In this document: positions 56,513 through 64,000 of the stretch, in pieces
Layout of the letters: every line of letters begins with the position of its first letter
Numbering within the stretch: position 1 is the first letter of the stretch
Origin: Pegea sp. RAD2-039
Lineage: Eukaryota; Chordata; Thaliacea; Salpida; Salpidae
Reading direction: 5' to 3'
Assembly (NCBI GenBank): GCA_034620365.1
Contig: JAQGEQ010000177.1
Location: forward strand, 434,001-498,000
DNA: 64,000 nt
Translations under genes and position numbers: made by a program
Notes under the pieces: generated by a model
What the model saw: the letters and a program-made list of their open reading frames with translations, nothing else
What the model was told of the DNA's origin: nothing
Database searches by the model: none

Positions 56513-59500
56513 TCAACTGCGAGTTTCAAATCCATTCAATTTCGGCTGAATAAATTCTTCAATCATCAAATCAATCAACTCTTTCAACTCTTCCACCAAT
56601 TCAGCGCGATTTCTATACAAATGACGTCATCAAACATTAGGGGAAACATCCAAGCCAACACTTACCCTTTTTTACAAATTTCGGAATAGTATTTGATCTT
56701 AGGTTCAGTTCCAGAGGTTCTCAGGGTCACAACGGTGCCATTATCGAAATAAAAAGTAACCATCTCGCTACCAGGGGTTTTAGGCAGGTTCTGACGTCAT
56801 CAATGATGTCATAAATTGATAAAATATGTGGCGTCATCACTTACTGATTGCTGATTGGTTGTTCGACTATCGAAACCAGTTGTGACGTCACGAATCGCGT
56901 TTATTCGAAACTTGCCAAGATTTGTTGGGTATTTGGAAGCTTGGGAATTTCCAGGTTGAAAATTTCGAAGTCTTTGAAACATTTGAGAAGTTTTCTGAGA
57001 ATCGCGAGAAATGACGTAAGAGTTGTTAGTCACGTGTTGACCGTATCTGCGAAATATGCAAATGAGTTTTGTGCAAAATATGCAAATGAGTTCTTTTTTA
57101 CTTTTCGTAAATTTGATCCAATTTTTGAGCCAGATTTAAATTTTCTTTTTTCAAATAACAAACAAGTTCCGCAGCAACTGCAAGAGCGCTAATTCCATCT
57201 TTATCCAAAACATTTGATCCAATCATATAACCTAAAAGATGATGAAGTCAATATCAGGAAGATCACTCGGAAATTGAGTTTACCGATCGCTTCCTCAAAC
57301 GCAAACAGCACTTGTTTACCGGAAGTGATGATCTCATCAGCGCGATTTCCCATCCATTTAAACCCAGTAAGTGTGTCCTAAAGATGAATGAAATTACAAA
57401 AGTCAACATTAAGTGTTTGATTCACTTCAAATGAGAATCCTTCAACTTTTGAAATTGATTGAAGAATTTTGGAAGAAACTGTTGAACTCAGCATCCAGAC
57501 ATCCTCTTTCTTAAAATCGCGGTTTAAATCGCGAAAACGCTTCCAACACCACCAACCTAACAACGTACCTGGCAACGACATCCAAATTAGTTGTAACAAC
57601 TCGTCAAATAATGTCACAGACCGATCTCATTTCCGTTAAACGCCCTCCAATGGCCACTTGTTGTCTTCTCGGCAATAGCTAATCGATCTGCATCGGGATC
57701 ATTAGCGAGAATGACGTCACAACCATTTTCATCTCCAGTTTCCATTGAAAGATGCTGCATGAGTTTGTTAAAGGTGAGATAAAGGTGTTTGGGACACTTA
57801 CCAGGACCCCGGCTCCTTCTTCTGGATTGGGATACTCGACTGTCGGAAACTCGGGATCTGGAAACTGTTGCTTGGCGACCGCATAAAAGGGTTTATGGTT
57901 GAAGACACGAAACGCTTCAGTCGCAAAATCGAGACCCACTCCATGTAGAGGAGTGTAGACAAAGCGAAGAGAAGATGACGCGTTGGTATCCCTATGAAGA
58001 TTAAAGAACTAAATGAGGGTCACGATAAAACCGAAGATAAGAAGATCTTACTGATATCCGGCGATTTTTTTTAGTTTTTCAAAATAACTTTTGAAAATTT
58101 CATCAAATGGATCTTGGACAAACTCTTTCTTCAAGTCACGTGACCACAAAACTTCAGACCAAGGTGCCAGGTTGGTTTGAATCAAATCAGAAATCCCTAT
58201 AACAAAGAAACTATGAGAAGAATACTTTGAAATCCTTTCAAACCACCTTTATCATGAGGAGGAATAATTTGAGAACCGTTCTTCCAATATACTTTGTAAC
58301 CGTTGTCTTGTTTGGGATTATGAGAAGCGGTGACCATCACACCAGCACAAGCACCATAGTGAGTGATTGCATAAGGCTGGAAGATGAAGATCAGGATTAG
58401 TAGGAAGATTTTGATGAGAACAAAAATTAGAAAGAACAGGACCATAAGAAATAAGAATAGAAAGTAGGAGGAAGAGGATAGAGATTAGGTTTGAGATTGG
58501 ATCTGGATCAGAGGAGAGGTTAGCATAAAGATATCAGTTTAAACAAAAGATTATAATTAAATCAGGAATCAGGATCAGAAAAAATAAGATTGGAAATAAC
58601 AAGGCTAGAAAGAATACCAGGAGAAGAATAAAATCAGAATAAAGATGACAAACAGGGAGAGATCATATATAAAGGGATACTTACCACAAAAGGTGTTGGC
58701 GTTATCTTAGAAAATAAGAAGACTTTGACTCCAAGAAAAGTGAAGACGTTCGAAATGAGATTTGCAAATCTAAAGAAAAAAATTAAAATATTTTAACTCT
58801 AAGTTCTTGAGGAAAGTCAAATTCAAAAAATCAGCAAAAAAACTAAATTAAAGTTGATAAAAAATTTGGTTAAATCTAGAAGATACTAACTGAAATTTTG
58901 TTTCAAATGTTTTAATGTTTTTATCTTAAGTAATTTTTAAAAACCTTTTACTATTATGACGTGAATCAAAACCAATCACAATTCCAGAAGTTTTAAGCTG
59001 AGAGCCAAATTTCACTTCCAAATATTTTGCAAAACCCTTTAAAACATCTATCATTAAAATCTGATGGAAATACTCAAAATGGAAATATCAGCCACCTACC
59101 TGAGTAGTTTGAATAATTGTCAATTCATTCATAGAATTATTCCCAGCACCCATTCTAGCTCTTAAACCTAAATAATCTTTTTTAAAGAAAAGAATGATAT
59201 TAAAATAACCTATTACCTGCTGTTCCAAATACCATTCTCTTCAATAAACATTTTCTCAGGGTTTCAATTTCATTATTTTTAACCAACTCTTCAACTTCAG
59301 ATTTTGTTGAATTGTTCTAAGAAAGTTAATACTTGTTATTTATTTTATTCAATACATGGCAACAGATGACAACTTATACTCCTAAAATAAACATAAAACA
59401 GCATGACTGTGGAAAAATAATGAAAAAGTCTTAAGTACCACCGTAAAGCACAAATAAAGTAGAAAGTAACACTTGAGAAAGTTGGGAAAAATTTATAATA

Positions 59501-59593
59501 AAATTTATCTTTTTTATTTTGAATATAAATTTAAAAAATTACTTTGTCCCATTTTAACCAGTTGTTAATTTTTTCTTGTAATTCTAAATCCAT
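56513..59593 (-). CDS. PGM2: Phosphoglucomutase 2 (phosphopentomutase)
   Basis: Fifteen exons joined in frame on the minus strand: 59543-59593, 59217-59316, 59100-59167, 58945-59036, 58685-58769, 58247-58376, 58052-58196, 57802-57991, 57622-57754, 57426-57568, 57284-57377, 57102-57231, 56845-57046, 56666-56790, 56513-56612. Together they encode 595 residues, close to the 612 of human PGM2, which interconverts pentose (and hexose) 1- and 5/6-phosphates in the cytosol. All four active-site loops are present: phosphoserine loop [13 protein letters not shown], metal-binding NDPDADRLA, sugar-binding FEEAIGYM and phosphate-binding [14 protein letters not shown], plus [13 protein letters not shown] near the start. 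Introns are mostly 40-60 bases, except those at 58377-58684 and 59317-59542. TGACGTCA recurs in introns and exons of its 3' half. A truncated inverted copy lies downstream. Confidence 0.96.
58260..58935 (-). repeat. Source arm of the inverted PGM2 duplication
   Basis: This part of PGM2 (two exons, the 308-base intron and flanking intron) is the inverted counterpart of 53632-54312. The arms are about 680 bases and are separated by about 3.9 kb. Confidence 0.85.
59354..59465 (+). repeat. Dispersed repeat, copy 3 of 3 (ATGGCTGCAAA family)
   Basis: Lies in the first PGM2 intron, antisense to the gene. It starts ATGGCAACAGATGACAAC and ends near GCACAAATAAAG. It is the most diverged copy. Confidence 0.45.
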
Positions 59594-60679
59594 TTATGAA
59601 TAAACTTTTTAGAAAAGTTGTTTTTAATTTTATGACCTTCAATTTTTCATAAAAATCACAATTTTAGAAATGAAAATATAAAAAATTCACAAATTGATAT
59701 ATATAACAAAAAGTTTACATTTACTAAATGGCAAACATTTACCTAATTCAGTTATAATATAATTATTACTAAATTAACAATAAATTTCAAATTCTTAAAA
59801 ATCTTCAAAGATGTTTATGAAAAAAACATATCAAATATTATCAACAAATGTTTTTCAAAACTTTCAAAAAAATATTTTTAATGCCAAAAATTGTTTTTTA
59901 TAAATAAATCCTTAAATAAAATAAAAAATAGTTTTACCATAGCCTATAAAAGTAACATATTATAAAAATAAACAAAATAAACAAAATTTCGAAAAGTGCC
60001 CTCCTGAAGTACTCTGAAATAATAAAAATAAATTGTTAAACTTTGAACTCAAATATAAGTACAAAAATCGTGTTTACAAAATACCCGAAAATGAAACATA
60101 AACATGCTTCAAATAGCTTGTTTAAAAACATAAACATAGAAACATAAACTTGTCTAAATATACTGATTATTAAAGTAAAATAACAAATAATTTGACTTAT
60201 TTAATATGCTGTTTATTTTAGAACATGAGATATTTTTTAGATAAATGATAATTTTGTTGTACTAGACCATAAAAATATAAGGGTAATTAATTAATTTTAA
60301 GATAACAGGAATTTACAGCATAATCTAAAATTACTTAAGCTTAAAAAACTCAAATTAAATTATTTTTCCTTAAATTTAACCAGGAAAAAACTTTTAAGCT
60401 ACATTTAGATAGGGTTTCAGATTTTATTACTTAATAACTCATAATTTTAAATGAAATACACGAATAAAACAAATAAGAAACTTAAAAGTCTATTTAGGCA
60501 TTACTTTAAGCTAATTTCAATAAAATGCTAAAAAAACAGACCTTAAACTGTTTGAATAAGAGCTACTATATTTGATTAAATATTAATTTATTTTTTTAGC
60601 TCTGTAAATTAATAAGCTATTCAGTTTTAGTAAAATGTTAAAGTACTTTTTTAAATTAACTGGAATCATTTAAAACTTA
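59594..60679. other. A+T-rich region upstream of PGM2
   Basis: Presumed PGM2 promoter. No gene or defined motif recognised. Confidence 0.5.
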
Positions 60680-61229
60680 ATATTAAATACGATAGTTATA
60701 AACATCGTCTTAGTTTCTTAAATTTAGGAACTTTGGAAATTTTACGACTTATTTCTAAGATCATCCACAATTTAGTTGACCTTAAATTCGATGCTTTCTT
60801 TTTCATTAAACCTTCCCTCAAGTTATATCGACTCAGACGACATACATTATATCTTATCATTATCGCCCATATCACCTGGTACGTTAACAAAACATATTTT
60901 TCTCATACCGCACAATTAGTACTTGGAACCAGCTGCCATCAGACATTGTCATGTCAGAATCACTCGTGTTATTCAAGCAGAAGTTGAATCGTTATAACAT
61001 TGCCAACATTGTCACTTCTAAACTGTAATTATTTCCCCTTTTTACATTATTAACATTCCATGTAATTGTTCACTGTTATATGTTTTGATAACTACCGAAA
61101 TGCTATGTGTTACATCTTTTGCTTTCTATATTTCTAACTTAATAGATGTTATTTGTACGAATGTGTGTTAGCAAGAGGTGCTCTCTTTAGCCACCCTCCT
61201 TCGCATTTATTGAAATAAATAAATAAAAA
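60680..61229 (+). mobile_element. Best-preserved LINE 3' end
   Basis: About 550 bases: end of an RT-type coding region (LRRHTLYL, then [18 protein letters not shown], and the FKQKLNRYNIANI-type ending in a shifted frame), a 3' untranslated region, a GAGGTGC/GCACCC-type hairpin and the tail CTTCGCATTTATTGAAATAAATAAATAAAA. Such a C terminus (LRRH, R-rich strand, then a FK..L ending) is typical of non-LTR retrotransposon ORF2 proteins. It is frameshifted and 5'-truncated, so dead. The other fragments in the window can be aligned to parts of it. Confidence 0.78.
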
Positions 61230-63012
61230 CGATTTGTGTGGAGACCTTTAACTTGTTAACCAAATTTATCTTTCAGTTAAACAACACTTATATAGCTGAT
61301 TTAACGATTTTATTGTCATCAGCAATACGAATAGGAATGATTAAAATTGATATCTTTCAAATTTTGCTTTGGGATAAAAAACAGAATTTAAAAAATGTTG
61401 ACTTAAAAGTATCTAAAACTATTCCATAGTCATCACTTCGTTCTAATATCTTCTTTTAGACTTTCAACAATCTTATCAATGTTTTTTACTAATAATGATT
61501 AAATAAAGTTAATAAATTACTAGTTTTCAAAATGAAAATCTTTCCAAGATAAAACAAAGAATTTGAAGTTAAATTATTAGAATAAAATCTTGTTTTTAAC
61601 TTATGTTTGCTTTTAAATGAAACCTTTAACTTGAAAATATCTTAACAATTCGTCAAAAACATATTTTTTTCAAAGTAGTTTTGTTCTTATTTTTAAATTA
61701 CTTTAAAGTCAATTGAGAATCTTCATTTGATTTATCAGAAACAACTTTGCTGAGATCAAAAGCTGATATCTTGATAAGCAACTAATTTTAAGCAGCGGAA
61801 TTAGTTGTTTCAGGATGTTTTGGTAAAAATTAATAAAGATATTTTTTGCAATTTTGAAAACTTCTAAAAAAGTATTTATTTTTCAAATAGCCAAAACTAC
61901 ATTTTAGCGCCAACTTATTTACTTATTTCACTTAAGTGAGTTTCGAAATCAGTTAAGATTAGGGCTATGGATAACTTAAGACTTTTAGGTGAGTTTTAAG
62001 TTAAATAATTTCATATTCTTGTTTGTCGATGACGTTGATTCAATAAAAAGTAAAGTTTTTCCGAAAACTTAGTAATTAGTCAAACATTTTTTATTTAAAG
62101 GTATCCTAGATAAAAACTAATAAACAAAGCTTATTTCAAAATCCACTCGCTTCTATAAGACGATTTGAAATAAAATAGAAATTCATGTTTTATTTCATAT
62201 TGGTTTCCAGATAACATCAGATGTAGCAAATAGCAAAAGTATAAATTTAAATCTAGAGCAAAAGAAATGTGAGATCAAAATATCTCTCATCAAAGACTAA
62301 ACTTTAAAAACATTTTATATTTTTATTGTTTTATTTCACCAAAAACTTGCCTAAATGCTGATAAAAACAAACGATTGTCTTCTATGAAAAAATTATTTAA
62401 AAAACTTTACTTGATAAACGATATTCTAACAATAATTTTATTTTTTATAAGTTCTTACGCTTTATACCATTCTTGCTAAACTGGAATAACAAGTAAACTT
62501 TACTATCTACTAAAATTGAAATTTAAAATAAGTTTGATTATCTGCTTCAAAACCGTTCGCTTTATTAAAGTTCAAATATCATTAGCTTTCATCAAATCTG
62601 AATGAAAGAAGGAAACTCTTTAAGTCAACAAAAACTTTTTCAGCTGAATATTAATTTTTAAAGCAGTTCTTGTATAAAGCAATGAAGGCAAAAAAAAATT
62701 TAGAATTTTAGTCAGCTAAACGTTAAAACAAAATTGTTAGTAAAATATAAAAACATTGTTTATCTCATATGTAATCTAAATAAAAAAATTATTGTAACTC
62801 AACTTTAAAAATCCCCAAAAAAATGAAACAGACATTTAATGAAAGTTCAGTTTTATTATTAAAAAGTACTTTAAAATATAAAATAACTTGACAACATTTG
62901 AACAGTGCAAAAAGAATCACAAACAAAGTAAAATGAAACATTCAGAAACGTTAAGATGTTTGAGAAATCTAAAAAAATCACAAAAATTATTTACATTTAT
63001 TATTAAAATTAA
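61230..63012. other. A+T-rich intergenic region
   Basis: No gene supported. The small open frame at 61238-61429 directly follows the LINE tail and has no recognisable domain. Confidence 0.5.
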
Positions 63013-63972
63013 TTATTGAGGCTTATTGATTAAGCCTCTAATAGTTTCAAGAAAAACTTGTTTAGTTTCTTGAATCATTTCATCATATAGTCGACATTCC
63101 TTAGCATGAGCTTTTTGTAAACTCTCCAAAGTTTCTTTTAAAGCATTATTCTCGTCCATCTGATAATTTATAAATAAATTATTTAGCTAAAATTTAGTAA
63201 AATTGATAGTGAAGAAAACCTGAAGGTAAAGTTTTTGTTCAATCTTCGATCCCTTTGCCGTTTCTTTAAAAAAAAATATTTTTTAATCATATTTTGAAAT
63301 CAATTAAACATAATTTAAATTTACGTAAATTTCTTTAAGATTAACTTACGATGTGCTGAATGGTTTTTAGTAAAGTTTTCTTCTTCTGAATGAATTGAAT
63401 TCAGCTTACACATTTCACTATTCAATTTTTGCTCACTTGAAATAAACAAAATGATTTTCAAATCTTGAAACTTAACCATTTACCGTTCACATAAAAGATT
63501 GTTTATTTCAAACAATTTATCTTTTTCAGTCTTAACAACTTTCAACATTGCTGTTAATTCAGCACATTTAAGTTCAAGCTCAGTTGTTTCATCTTTAAAG
63601 GGGCTACTGAAACATAAAAATAAAATTTAAATTAATATCTAAAAAGTTTATTCGAAAACCCCGAATACCTGATTCCACTGATTCCTATGTTTTGATCAGT
63701 ACAGATTCCAATAGTTCGACTTTCAACCCGCTAAAAATTCATAAACTTTATTTCTACTTTCACAAAAATCTCACAAAATATACCTTTTCACTTCTAGATG
63801 ACAGACAAGATCTTGTAAGTTCTATACTATCCCGAATAGAAGATCTCTGAGTAGGAGAACTCATCTGATCTTCCAACTCACGTATTTGTTCTTCTCTCTT
63901 CTCTAAGAGTGATTTAAGAAGAGCAATCTCTGATGAGGTTTGTTGATCTTTCTCATACAAAGTTTTGCTAAC
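63013..63972 (-). CDS. Coiled-coil protein, C-terminal exons (gene continues past the window)
   Basis: Six exons on the minus strand, all in phase: 63784-63972, 63669-63730, 63484-63606, 63350-63435, 63220-63263 and 63013-63159, ending with TAA 63013-63015. Upstream exons lie beyond 64000. The visible ~215 residues are largely coiled coil: IALLKSLLEKREEQIRELEDQM, ELELKCAELTAMLKVVKTEKDKLFEINNLL and NNALKETLESLQKAHAKE. Between them are Ser/Thr/Arg-rich linkers (SSPTQRSSIRDS). Such a layout suits centrosomal, cytoskeletal or scaffold proteins. I considered FGFR1OP2/SIKE and TACC proteins, but neither signature fits, so no family is assigned. Exon joins and heptad patterning make the gene itself secure. 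Confidence 0.75.
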
Positions 63973-64000
63973 CTAAAGATAGATAAATTGTTAAAAATAT

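Noticed and set aside
56848-57192. Plus-strand open frame over PGM2
   Set aside because: It is the antisense shadow of PGM2 exons, which are proven by family motifs on the minus strand.
59096-59167. Alternative donor four bases downstream in PGM2 exon 3
   Set aside because: It also keeps frame with an earlier acceptor, but inserts four residues absent from the family; the donor after CAG joined to GGT reproduces the conserved TTQGF order.
63013-63972. Naming the coiled-coil gene as FGFR1OP2/SIKE or a TACC protein
   Set aside because: Characteristic C-terminal motifs of those families are absent; only generic coiled-coil resemblance remains.
1-64000. CRISPR arrays, prokaryotic operons or phage-like genes
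   Set aside because: No regularly spaced identical repeats with unique spacers; all genes are spliced animal genes.

Overview
This is an A+T-rich (roughly 70% A+T by eye) stretch of an animal nuclear genome. Nearly every gene is broken by short GT-AG introns, often 45-60 bases, and the genes are clearly metazoan: PAN2, TOP3A, TRAPPC8, folliculin, MED31, PGM2, a serpin, an MFSD4-like transporter, an LDLa-repeat GPCR and a cytoplasmic-type animal sulfotransferase. Several genes have a 3' splice acceptor only 2-45 bases before the start codon, as seen in animals that trans-splice a leader. With the sulfotransferase family and the compact introns this makes an invertebrate, perhaps a tunicate, a reasonable guess. 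The sequence alone does not prove the taxon.

Layout, left to right. 1-3642 (+): 3' part of an LDLa-array/7TM receptor. 7047-7604 (+): orphan 185-aa membrane protein. 7963-12913 (+): PAN2, the deadenylase scaffold. 14704-18380 (+): TOP3A, type IA topoisomerase. 18859-19731 (+): tiny single-pass membrane protein with two PPxY motifs. 22179-24715 (+): MFSD4-like transporter. 25434-25860: dead non-LTR retrotransposon. 28280-31852 (+): TRAPPC8 in one exon. 36138-38310 (+): folliculin. 39270-41403 (-): secreted serpin. 42539-44838 (+): C2H2 zinc-finger gene with two frame disruptions, holding a tRNA-Ser-like SINE and followed by LINE and LTR-element relics and a second copy of one of its exons. 47783-49535 (+): sulfotransferase. 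50048-50201: 22-bp minisatellite. 50470-51780 (-): intronless orphan. 52004-52662 (-): MED31. 53632-54312 (+): truncated, inverted copy of two PGM2 exons, fused to a LINE relic. 56513-59593 (-): complete 15-exon PGM2. 60680-61229 (+): best-preserved LINE 3' end. 63013-63972 (-): 3' end of a coiled-coil protein gene.

The genes are unrelated housekeeping and signalling loci with no visible operon or pathway cluster. The unusual content is in genome structure: a strong excess of the 8-mer TGACGTCA (19 exact copies) and of CACGTGAC, restricted to certain genes; a LINE family with at least five 3' fragments sharing one hairpin-bearing tail; an inverted PGM2 duplication whose breakpoint lies in a LINE fragment; and a decaying zinc-finger gene with a duplicated exon. 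No prokaryote-type system, CRISPR array or intact mobile element was found.
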